64,000 nucleotides of DNA from Erythrophleum ivorense (taxonomy: Eukaryota > Streptophyta > Magnoliopsida > Fabales > Fabaceae): the NCBI GenBank assembly GCA_026724425.1, contig JAIUCV010000007.1:18886286-18950285 (forward strand). Direction: 5' to 3'. The position numbers and the translations under genes were made by a program. Below are positions 25,626-35,598 of the stretch, piece by piece; the stretch's first letter is position 1; each line of letters opens with the position of its first letter. A model generated the notes under the pieces. The model did no database searches, had not been told where the DNA came from, and saw only the letters and a list, made by a program, of their open reading frames with translations.

Positions 25626-26714
25626 AATTTTTTTTTGTGTGGATCAACTCTAGGCCTGCCCTAGTTAGAAGGTAATATTGTCGCAAATAATGTTCTTTCA
25701 TGTTGACTCTGAATGTAACTACCATGTTATTTTGGATATGAATAGCAAAAAAATAATCACTTTCCAAGTCAATTTTGAGTCGATGAAAGAGTGACGAATG
25801 AATATAACAAAATATTATAGGCCTTACAAAGTGATTCTGTGTGTTTATGTGTAGTTACTTTGATTGTCTAAGTATATTCATGTATCGATACAAGAAGAAT
25901 AAGCTAAAAAGTATTTTCCCACTTTATATAGCTGAAACATTATATGAAATTTTAAAATAATTGTTATTTTCTACTGGGACTATAAATTTTCATCATTTTT
26001 TTATAATGTGTTCAGACCAAAGTATAGACCATACTGGGGCTACGAATAGTCATTTAAATCAGGTGGGCCTAGGTAAAGATTCCACTCGTGAGACCAATTC
26101 AAGTATATCAATGTTAGACAGGCTATGCTAAATGAAGAAGGACAAAACCTTCATTTTATTTAAAAATTTGTATTAATTTGAAAGACAATTAATTTCCAAT
26201 GTCTATATTATGAACAATAGTGTATTTTTGACTAATTATAGCAATCATGTTATAACATCAAATTATTTAGTGATATTGTATTTGTTTAGTTATGGAATCA
26301 CAGACCAATGAGAAAAATGAAAAAAATTCTGTCTAATAATCAATTTTAAATTTTTGTAGTTTAAAATTTTGTATGACTTTTGCTAGTTAGTTCAAAAATA
26401 ACAAAATAAAATAAACTAATTATAGAAAGATTAGTAAAACAAAGGGTGTTACAACATGCATATGCAAATGTTAAAAGAACATGAGTTTTGGCTTATATAT
26501 ATAAACATATAACATATTAGTAAAGCATCACATATTAAGAAAATAAAAGAAATAAAAATCACTCCTAGGGAAACCCAAGCCTAAGTTGGCTTTTCAAGGA
26601 CTTAGGTTTTACCTAAGTATGATTGTCCTACCTCTAGGATCGATGTTTATAAACATTAGAACCATCATATATTCCCAATAATATTTTAATGATGTGCTTA
26701 GGAGAAAGCAATAT

Positions 26715-29708
26715 TGTAACAACCTTAACTATTAATTATGTTGATTAAGCTTAATTGCATGATTATTTGTCACAAATACTATATATAAAGTCAGTACAAA
26801 TAGCCATTTAGGAAAATTATTGAGAAAATTTGAACCTTATTCCTTTTGAGGATCATTATCTAATAAGCAAAGCCATTATTTCTACAAGAAATTTTAAGTC
26901 ATTAAAGACATCCTTCATATCCTGTCACCACTAACTCTACATCGACAAAACCCTCTTATAGTTATTCCCAAGCCATTATATACCCTTAACCTCATAAAAA
27001 CTAAGTTCTAAAGGTTACAAATAAGAGTTTAGTATTTTAGGTCGTAACTTGGACATTCCCGTCGCAGCTAAATTGGCTAATGGAATCTAAAAACTAAGTT
27101 ATTAGACTTGTGCTGCAACTTGGTACACCCGCGCCATGACCTGAGTGGTTACTAGAGGCTCAAAACAGAAAATATGCAATTTATGCCACAACCCAAACCT
27201 TTTGCGCCACGACAAGATTACCTTCTAGACACTACTATTCAATTTTTTTTAATCCTTACCACAGTGAACTCCCTTAGCGCCATGGCAAGATGAGCCCCTG
27301 GAACTCAAGCTTCCAGTTTTCTTGAGTCTCACTGTGACAATCCTATATGGCATCGTGGCAAGAGACCTCTCTAAAGCTCTCCCAAGCTTCTCACTCGATG
27401 CTTGCCACAATGAGCTTCCCTCACGCTGCGACAAAATTGCTCTTGGGTACTCCTTGGAACTAAAATTCTCACCTTACACAGCAACTCAGCCTTTTGTGTC
27501 GTGGTGCTCTAAGCCTCTAGACAACTCTTAGCTACAACTTAAGCAATTTTAGCTATGACTTAAACCCCCTTTGATCTTATACACTTATTTTCATGCCTCT
27601 TAACACTGTACCACTTACTCTAGAGGAATATTAAGACCTCTTTAGCCATCACTCATGGTTATCTAAACCTCCTAGCTCCCAAATACCACAAAGTAATACT
27701 CCATATTGATCATAACTATAAGGGAATTCATACTAATCAAGTGCTACCATACATATCAGCCCATAAACATGTTATGACAGTGTTTGGTATCCAAGGTCAC
27801 TCACAACATCATTCATATGCATATATATATATATATATTCCAGCTAAGCTACCATACAATACCAATTGGAATAACCATTCATTACATTACATGGTCAAAT
27901 CTCAAGGGATTAAATGATAGTTCTTCATTGGTAATAATCTATATCAGATCATAATTTAGTACATACATCAAATTCCTAGTACTACAAGGTCTAGCTTCCC
28001 ATTATATTCAACCTTAATTACAGAACATCAAAAGCCTACACTTGGCAATATAATGCATCATGATGCTACGTAAACAAGATTACAAAAATGATAGCATCTA
28101 TTCTAAACAAAAATGGCTTTAGTGTAAAGAGTCCACATATAACCTTAAACTATAGATGTTCATCCACTTGCTTCCCTTTTTTCATTACCCGAGGAACCTT
28201 CACCTAAAATTGTTGGCACATAATACGAGATGAGATATGAATCTCAGTAACCAAGAGATAATTCTAAACATATATATAATTCAATCAACATAAGTGTAAT
28301 TTAATCAGATAAACATCATAATCATCCATCATATCAACAAATGATCTAATTGAACTACTAGTGACTACATCCATCATATCTCATACTAACAATCACACCC
28401 ATCATGTTAAAGGCTAATAACACAGGAAAGGGTCGTCCACAGTGCCAAATCCCTATTGAATACAACTTGGGCTTAGCACATTCATAGGTCTGATCATAAC
28501 TCAGTGTCCAATCGAAGCACAATACATGGTTTGCAGCTGTATCACAGCTCTACCAAGGACTCACATATAGTCCAAAAACAATAATCAAGTAGCTAACCAA
28601 TTATTTAGTACTTCAAAATCATAAATTAAGCAACAATTATCATATTAACAAAGCAAATATGCAATGAATAAAATGAAACCTTGATTACCTCACTTGGTTG
28701 AGCCAAAATTTTGTAGCCAAAAGTACATCCTCACACTTTGAAGGTCTTATGGTATCAAAACCAATTTCTTAGTTATCATTAAACACAAAAATCAGCTACA
28801 TATCATTTTTAGTATCTTAAACAACTGAAAAACACTCACCTAGACTCCAATGAATCAAATTTCGAATGTGAGCCCTCCCACACCAAAAACTTCAAGATAT
28901 CACCCTAAATTCTAGATATTTTCGCATAGAAACAAAGTCCATATCATAAATCAGCTATTGGGGTTTCTAAACAGTAGTAAATGCATCAAAATAGAAGAAG
29001 AATGCTTACCTAATAAGCCTCCTAACCTTAACCTTCGGAAATCAACCATGAAACCACCAAAGGATCAAGTTTCAGACTTGGGAAGAAGATGAGAATCTAC
29101 TAAACCAAAAGTTATTGGGACCAATTGTAAAGGAGAATGAGAGGGTTAAGTTCTATGTAAGTTACCTTAGCCGAATCCTCTTTTAGAAGTGTAGAATGGA
29201 GCCAAAATGTTAGTAAAACCCTAACCTCCATTGGACCTCCGAATTTTCCTCTTGAGTTTTTCTTGTGGTTCTGCAAAATAGGGAATGAGGGGCTGAGTAA
29301 ATTAGGGTTTTAGATGGGTTTAGGCTGACCCAAGAGCCCATTATCTATGTGGATTCAGAAATTGGATTATTGGGCCAAGGCTTTTAGGCTGGCTTAAGGG
29401 TCCATGTCTCATTTGGGCCCATTTCTAAGCTTTAGGCTTCTAAGAAATTAAAATAGATTTGGTCATTCTAAGTGGATTCATTTGAATTAGGTCTACACAA
29501 AATTATAATTGGGCCTCCATAAATCTTTATCCTTGACATGTTTAAATTGATTATGGGCCTAGATTAAATTTCTAAACCAATGGAATTTTGAATCTATATT
29601 AGTAATTTATCTCTCCATAAATTTCTATTTCCCATAGTTTACCCAACTATCTTCTTAATAATTCTTTAATTGTCTATAATTACTTTTAATAAATTTTAGG
29701 GTATTACA
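26715..29708 (-). mobile_element. Probable solo LTR of a gypsy element (3.0 kb), minus strand
   Basis: Left edge TGTAACAACC, right edge GGGTATTACA. On the minus strand the block TTACTGAGATTCATATCTC (near 28240) lies about 1.47 kb from the start, the same distance as the equivalent block in the solo LTR at 9113-12027, and total lengths are close (2994 versus 2915). The 27040-27530 part holds diverged units of about 55-60 bp around GCGCCA(T/C)GGCAAGA. No gag or pol inside. Flanks AATAT and AATGC match only partly as a target-site duplication. Confidence 0.5.
27040..27530. repeat. Diverged tandem units around GCGCCATGGCAAG
   Basis: Repeated variants such as GCGCCATGACC, GCGCCACGACAAGA, GCGCCATGGCAAGA, GCATCGTGGCAAGAG and CGCTGCGACAAAA, spaced about 55-65 bp, several linked to CC(T/C)TGGAACTC. 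The organisation parallels the GCTATAGC arrays elsewhere in the window. Confidence 0.5.
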
Positions 29709-29766
29709 AATGCTATTTTCATTTCTTCAAGGACATCCTTAAAATTGAAATCAATCCAACAAATAA

Positions 29767-30182
29767 AAGTTGAAAATACTAAAATCATTTTCATTTTTTG
29801 AAGCACATCTTCAAAATATTTAGTGCATAAGGCGATAGTTAATAGGACAACAATTCCAAGTTTTGAACTAAAATGAGATCATGTTCTTTGGGCTATACAT
29901 CCCCAATATTAAATGCCATTATCATCCACTATAAGTTTGCATGTTCTCTTATAAAATTACAATGTTCATAGGAAAATGTGACATAGGCACAATTTTAGTG
30001 GACAACATGCCATTTAAGATCGTGGATATATAGCCCAAATAAATCATACCCATTTTAGTTCAAAACTTTATAATAATTTTAAGTGCACAATTGTTGCTCT
30101 AATAAATTGTTGTCTCACATGCATTGAGTATTTCAAGAATATTCTTTAAGAAACAAAAACAATTTTAGTATTCCTAACTTCA
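29767..30182. ncRNA. Foldback hairpin A (candidate small-RNA precursor or MITE)
   Basis: Long imperfect inverted repeat. The inner arm AAGTTTTGAACTAAAATG (from 29858) pairs with CATTTTAGTTCAAAACTT (30051-30068), continues through TTTGGGCTATA(C/T)ATCC on both sides, and the outer arms pair over AATACTAAAAT... at 29774 and ...ATTTTAGTATT near 30172. Total foldback about 415 bp. No evidence of transcription is available from sequence alone. Confidence 0.5.
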
Positions 30183-30469
30183 ATATGGTGGAATGATTTT
30201 AGTTTTGAGAATGAGCTTAAGGAAGCAAAAATAGTGTTACTTTCTTTAAAGAACATTCTAGAAATATTACAAAAACTAGGGTGAAATTATAGTGCTAATA
30301 TGAGCAACCATCCTAGACACAGGACAATCACTGTTTGGAAAAATATGGGTCCCTAAAAAATGAAGGTTGGGCCTTGGTTTCCAAGCACATCCTTGAAATA
30401 CACCCACACCACATTGCTTAGAAAGAAACTCAAATTCCTTTCTTTTTCATTGATGCAAGGTGGATAGCT

Positions 30470-30675
30470 AAATGTTCCTAACCTCAATTGACTCTTCATA
30501 AGTTTTAAACTAAAATGAGAGCATGTTCTATCAGACACACATCTTAATCATGAACTATATGGCCATTCATACTGAAGGGAATGTCATTCAAGATCGAGAT
30601 GTGTAATCCAATAGAATGCACTCTCATTTTAGTTCAAAACTTTCAAAGATTAAATCAAAATTGGAAACATTTAAT
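30470..30675. ncRNA. Foldback hairpin B, sharing arm sequence with hairpin A
   Basis: AAGTTTTAAACTAAAATGAG (30500) pairs with CTCATTTTAGTTCAAAACTT (30623-30642), and the stem continues over GCATGTTCTAT.., CACATCTTAATC and their partners, giving a short-loop hairpin of about 145 bp with weaker pairing outside. The stem base is the same as in hairpin A, 600 bp away, so the two are related copies. Confidence 0.5.
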
Positions 30676-30739
30676 AACCAATTTAATATCATTAAAGAAA
30701 TAGAGGAGTTTGGGTCTCTTTTTCTCTAGTAAGAGCTTA

Positions 30740-31100
30740 GGAAAGGAACAAAGAGGATTACCTCACTATATAACAAGGAACATTCCCTTACAATTACCTC
30801 CCTAAATAGTGAGGCATAATCCCTTATGATTTCCTCATTATATAGTGAGAATACTCCCTTGTAGCACTCTCACCAAGTAGTAAGGGAATGGATTAAAAAA
30901 TAATAGCAATCAAATTGGCAAGGAATTTTCCCTCACCATTTAGAATAGTAAAGGGACAATCGTAAAGGATTAAGGAGTAAAATTTTCCCTCACTACTTAG
31001 CATCTAGTATATAGTGAGAGCCTTATTCCTTGGTGTTCCCTCACTAAAACCTTATTATAGCTATATGGCAAGGGAATTGTCCCTTACTAATTCTCTATTT
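30740..31100. repeat. Array of short inverted GAGGGAA/TTCCCTC-like motifs
   Basis: Repeats of CCTCACTATATA, ACATTCCCTTA, AGTGAGG and AAGGGAATTGTCCC in both orientations; see the candidate CACTA element. Confidence 0.5.
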
Positions 31101-31555
31101 CTTGTTCTGAACCTAGACATGTGGAGGTAAGCTTTAGGACCAAACCAAAAAAGACACATCCATGGTATGTGTGAAAGCCTCATCTTCAAAACACCCTAGT
31201 TAAAATTTTTCATGAATCCCTCCAAATCCCACCTTACTTAGGGTCAAGTAAATATTATGCTCACCTTAATCTTCTAGAACTTAAAGCAACAATTCAATAA
31301 GTAAGGCATGTGGGTAGATCAACAGCTAACAACTTTCTACAGGCATTCCTAGCTTCCAAGTAGATCTCATTGCCAATTATGCAACAAGGTGCCACCTGAC
31401 ATTGCCTACAATAAGAGTTTGATCATTTTGGTCGTTGGCAAATTTTTATGTGAGAGAGGGAGAAGGGGGAGGGAGAGGGAAAGGAGATGATGAAGAAGAG
31501 AATCTAGATAGAAATAGCTAGGCTTCCAAACTATACATTTTTGTTATTTAAATAT

Positions 31556-31556
31556 G

Positions 31557-31597
<41 letters not shown>
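31556..31597. repeat. Compound (TA)n(GA)n microsatellite
   Basis: TA units followed by GA units. Confidence 0.95.
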
Positions 31598-31679
31598 TTT
31601 ATTTCAAACATGTGTCATGTTATTTAGAATTTATACAATTTTGTTCTATATTGAATTGCACGTGTTTCTTGCATATTAT

Positions 31680-31963
31680 TAATATAGGGAATGACCCAAA
31701 AAATGCAATTTCTCACATACAAGCAAGGGAAGAGTGAGGGAATTTTTTTTTTCCTCCAATACTTTCTCTAAAATGCCAAGGGAATTGTGTAATCTAAGCT
31801 TATGAGGGGAATTATTGAGGTATATTCCCTCAGAACATACCAATGAGAGAATTTAGTGAGGGATCAAAGAGAAAAAATTTCCCTAACTAATTAGGACTAA
31901 AATTTAGTAAGGGAAGGGTTCCTCTTTATTCCCTCACTAAATCCTTTCTTTTTTTTTATAGCG
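31680..31963. repeat. Right array of short inverted motifs up to candidate terminus
   Basis: Contains GAGTGAGGGAA, AATGCCAAGGGAATT, TTTAGTGAGGGATC, TTCCCTCACTAAATCC and ends in a T-rich run followed by ATAGCG. Confidence 0.5.
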
Positions 31964-31964
31964 A

Positions 31965-32130
31965 GAATCCTTAGTTTAGTCCAAATATATTGTGTATCCA
32001 TCAATTAAAGTATCAGAAGGTTTATAACTATAGGCATCTTAAACTCTTATTTTCTTCTAATTTTCTATCAAAGTTTTGGTTGATCTATAATTACCTCACA
32101 TCCATTTTGTGCTTGCAATCCTTATCGTGA
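31965..32130. repeat. Diverged direct repeat, copy 2 (partner 18591-18790)
   Basis: Similarity to copy 1 begins immediately after the right edge of the motif array and runs in the same orientation. See copy 1. Confidence 0.45.
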
Positions 32131-33369
32131 TTCATCTCTTATACATTTAAAAAAAAAAAAAAACTATGACTAATTTGTGCTGCTTTTTATCTACTTATTT
32201 AAAGGGGAAAATTCAAAAAATTAATATAAGCTATGATTTAAAAGAAACTTAAGTTAAGAATGAATAACTGTTATAAAAGATAGCTAATTAAAAAAAATAT
32301 GGTAGTGCAAATAGGTTATTTTAGTATTACCAATCAAGGCACCAGTGACATGCTTGGATCCCTTTTTATCTCCACTCACACTTATCAATCCTACAACACC
32401 TATATTTTACACTCTTAGCATAGAGATTAATGTGGGAGTAGGGTTTATCAAGGGACGAACAAAGGTTTGTCTAAAGATTAAGCGCCTACGAATCTCCCAA
32501 AAGAGGAATGACCATCAATAGTAGTTCTTGAGATTAAGGGGATTCAAACCTGCGCACCACTGGTAACTATTAAGGCTCTATATAGGATTTTTTTTAACCT
32601 ATTAAGTCAACTTGTATTGGAAAGAAAAACTACTTAAATTTATATATCTTCTTATGAATGTTTAAATATTGAGCATAGACAAATCAACACAATTTAACTC
32701 TCTTCTTGTGATCTAATGAAGCCAAAATATGATGAATCATTTCTGTTCATGATCTCTGAGGATTTTATAACTTCCAACAGCACACCGGATTTAAACACAG
32801 AGAAGGAAAAAAGCACAACGTGTTTGGTGACGGTTTATATTATTAGTACAGCAAAAAATTTTGTCGATAGATTAATATTGCAGATTGAAATAAACAAGTG
32901 GATTAGGGACAGCACCACGTGAAAAAATCCAATGATTAGAGACACTACAACATTTAATTATTCAACACGAAATTATTGACTGGAGATTATTTATATTTTA
33001 TGAAGTTTCTGATGTTGTTGAATTTTTAAAATTTATGATTACTTAAAAGAGTTCTAATATCTAGATGTTTATCTTAATTTTTAAATTTTTTGACGACATA
33101 TTCAAAAGATAGTTGTTAATTATATTAAAAATTCATAATCTCCATATTATTATAACCTATTAAACTTAAAATTTGTAATTTTTTATTATATATATTCTAT
33201 ATTTTAAAGTTAAATATTTAAAAAATAATGATTCTCGCGACTTTGATGTTGGAAAAGGGGAAATGAACTCAGTTTCATTTTCTTTCGCGTTGGAAAGAAT
33301 TGCATCCAATGCTTTACTCTCAAATCATGAGATACTTGTATGCTTTTTATGCATGTTTCCTCTTTTGTT

Positions 33370-33425
<56 letters not shown>
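33370..33425. repeat. Compound (AT)n(AG)n microsatellite
   Basis: About 10 AT units followed by about 18 AG units. Confidence 0.95.
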
Positions 33426-33428
<3 letters not shown>

Positions 33429-33775
33429 GGTTTCAATTATCTATGTAATAAATAAATCTGATCATCAAAATCTAAAAGCACTTTTTCTTTTCTATTTTTT
33501 TTTCTTTTCTCTTGAACAAAAATATCTTAAAGCATTTCTTTAAGAATTATTATGGAAACTCACATGAAGAAGCAAACTAAAATTGTTTAAATCAACCAAA
33601 TCTTGAATATATTTTTTAAAAAACAAAATGTGTATGCCGATTGCGTTGCACATTAAAAGTTGCACTTTATTAATTCAATCCCACGTGGCCTCTGTACCAA
33701 TGGGACAGATTTGGTATATTTTAGTCAAAACATGTTAGATGCAACTTGCACGTATTTAAAAAACAGATTTTCCAT

Positions 33776-33884
33776 GTTAATAATATCTTAATGTCGGGCA
33801 TTATTTTTTTAAGGAAAATAAATTTTATTGTTAATAATATCTTAATGTTGGGCATTATTTTTTTTAAGGAAAATAAATTTTATT
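33776..33884. repeat. Two-copy tandem duplication (54-55 bp)
   Basis: Adjacent copies starting GTTAATAATATCTTAATGT and ending AAATAAATTTTATT, differing by one substitution and one T insertion. Confidence 0.95.
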
Positions 33885-34859
33885 CATGTGATTACACAAA
33901 TTATGAATAGACATATATATGGTCAAATCTCGGTATCTTCATCAGAACGCAGATCTTTTCCTGTGGGGCTTCAACAGAACAGCATCCATTCTCAAATATT
34001 TTTTTTTTTTAAATTATGAAGGAGGCAGAATATAAAATAAAAATAATCTTCTAAATTCCACCAAGCAGACATTAAATTATATAAAAACAATCTGTGAAAA
34101 AAGAAGAAAGATATTTCAAAATCGGAACAATGAAAATATATCTTGTTTGGTAAAAGTTAATTACCTTCATCATATGTTTATTTTTCACAATAAAAATAGA
34201 TAAATGGACAACCATATAGAGTTGGGAATAGGGGACTGCAATGCCAAGCAGAGCCATGTTTTGATCCAACTTGTCACTTTAATCTTTGCCAATTAGATGT
34301 TTAAATCACGACCTAATATTTTATTGATTTGACTAGTGCTAATTGTATAAAATTGGTAACAATTTTCTCCTAAATCCAATTTTATAGAAGTGGCAATTAG
34401 TCATTCAAAAATGTAAATATGTACAATTACAGCTAAGGAAATTGTTACAAGCTTTCCTTTTAAGTTTTTCCTTTTAGGATCTCCAATGAAATATAACAGA
34501 CGAATAATTTTTTCACCTCCATAACAGGTAATTTAGTGTTTCAAAAATATTTCTCATGCCATATTTTATTAAAAATTTTGATAGCGTACCCTTAATTTTC
34601 CCTTAAAATTTATCCCGATCAATATCACACGACAGGTACATAACCTTTCCCTTAATTTTCTCTATCGAAATGCACCATACGGATAATCATGAAATGTTAT
34701 TCTGAAACACAACAGGTAGGAAGCATTCTTCAAATAGAATTGAATCTTAAGAAAATGCAACACAGAACATTCTGGCAAGATTGAAACATCAAGTTAAATA
34801 AATTGTAAATGTGAGATTGTCTTAAGATCAACTTACAATTATATCTTAACACATCAACA

Positions 34860-35466
34860 AGGACTACATAAATTACAGGCTTTGAGAAACAAAATTGAAA
34901 CGACCTCATCTAAAAATCCAACATATATACAAAAACCTATCAAGCCCAAAAATGTCTATAGCCCCTGCCATTTTAGCAGGAAACAAAACACTACTGATTG
35001 CAAAGACAAACTGACATCGAGTCAACTTCCAAAGCAATTTGCAAGGATGGCCTTTTCAGGCTTAAGAGTCATTTGAATTATTAATTGCAGTCAAACACCG
35101 ACCTCCATGACCTTTTTCCAAATCGCTTAGGATGATGTATTATGATAAATCTGCAAAGAACAAACATCAAGATTCCTATGGCTCCAATAAGTTCTCTTCC
35201 CAGTTTCCACAAAAAATAAAGTCAACATCGCAACCAGAAACTTCGCGTACAGATGGTACTAAATACAAGTACCAGCAAAAATAATCAGCTTTGGTCCAAA
35301 GAAAAGGGAACAGGAACTCAATGATGCCAGTATTCCTTACCTCTAACTGCTAACATAATACACTCGAACCTGTGGAGAATCCACGCGCCAGATTTTGGAT
35401 CAGAAAATTTTAAATGAACACTGGGGGTTTTGTCAACAAGCAGAAAAGAACCAATTGATTTTCCAG
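34860..35466 (-). other. Probable 3' untranslated region of HUB1
   Basis: Non-coding sequence directly downstream of the HUB1 stop codon, less AT-rich than the flanking DNA. An AATAAT-like signal lies near 35076-35083 on the minus strand. The exact end cannot be read from the sequence. Confidence 0.35.
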
Positions 35467-35598
35467 TTACAAATAAATGGGCTTAACATCATTAGGCCCA
35501 AAGCTTGCAGCACACAGTGGACATTTGCGATGCCTACTCTCGACAACTTTCTGGATACATGGATTGCAGAGCAAGTGATAGCATTTTGTAATTACAAC
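35467..35598 (-). CDS. HUB1: HUB1 last exon, rest of RING and stop
   Basis: Acceptor TTTTGCTAG. Encodes VVITKCYHLLCNPCIQKVVE, then SRHRKCPLCAASFGPNDVKP, IYL and stop TAA (35467-35469). It completes the C3HC4 RING that contacts the E2. A shorter, wrong-strand frame over the same bases (35395-35613 +) is its shadow. Confidence 0.95.
   Translation of the reverse strand, partial: VVITKCYHLLCNPCIQKVVESRHRKCPLCAASFGPNDVKPIYL

Larger units (their letters stand above)
18201..26714. other. AT-rich DNA without recognisable genes
   Basis: No exon, RNA gene or retroelement ORF recognised. Noted here: a foldback at 20035-20393, a short tandem repeat at 22342-22430, microsatellites at 23032-23057 and 24355-24414, and a degenerate tandem repeat at 25478-25625. 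A CACTACAAGAAT sequence at 19852 has the look of a CACTA terminus without a partner. Confidence 0.5.
17640..31963. mobile_element. Candidate large non-autonomous CACTA-like element
   Basis: The left edge reads CACTATAAAAACTCAAAG and the right edge, on the minus strand, CGCTATAAAAAAAAAGAAAG; both lead into GGA(C/T)TTTA(A/G)TGAG. Behind each edge lie hundreds of bases of short motifs in both orientations (TTCCCTC / GAGGGAA, CTCACTA / TAGTGAG), like CACTA subterminal repeats. No transposase is seen inside. The flanking three bases (GTA, AGA) do not match, so two separate elements or a rearranged copy is equally possible. Confidence 0.3.
32131..34850. other. AT-rich intergenic DNA, no gene seen
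   Basis: No exon or mobile element recognised. It contains a compound microsatellite at 33370-33425 and a tandem duplication at 33776-33884. Confidence 0.5.

Noticed and set aside
25459..25767. 102-residue minus-strand ORF
   Set aside because: It spans a degenerate tandem repeat and resembles no protein I know.
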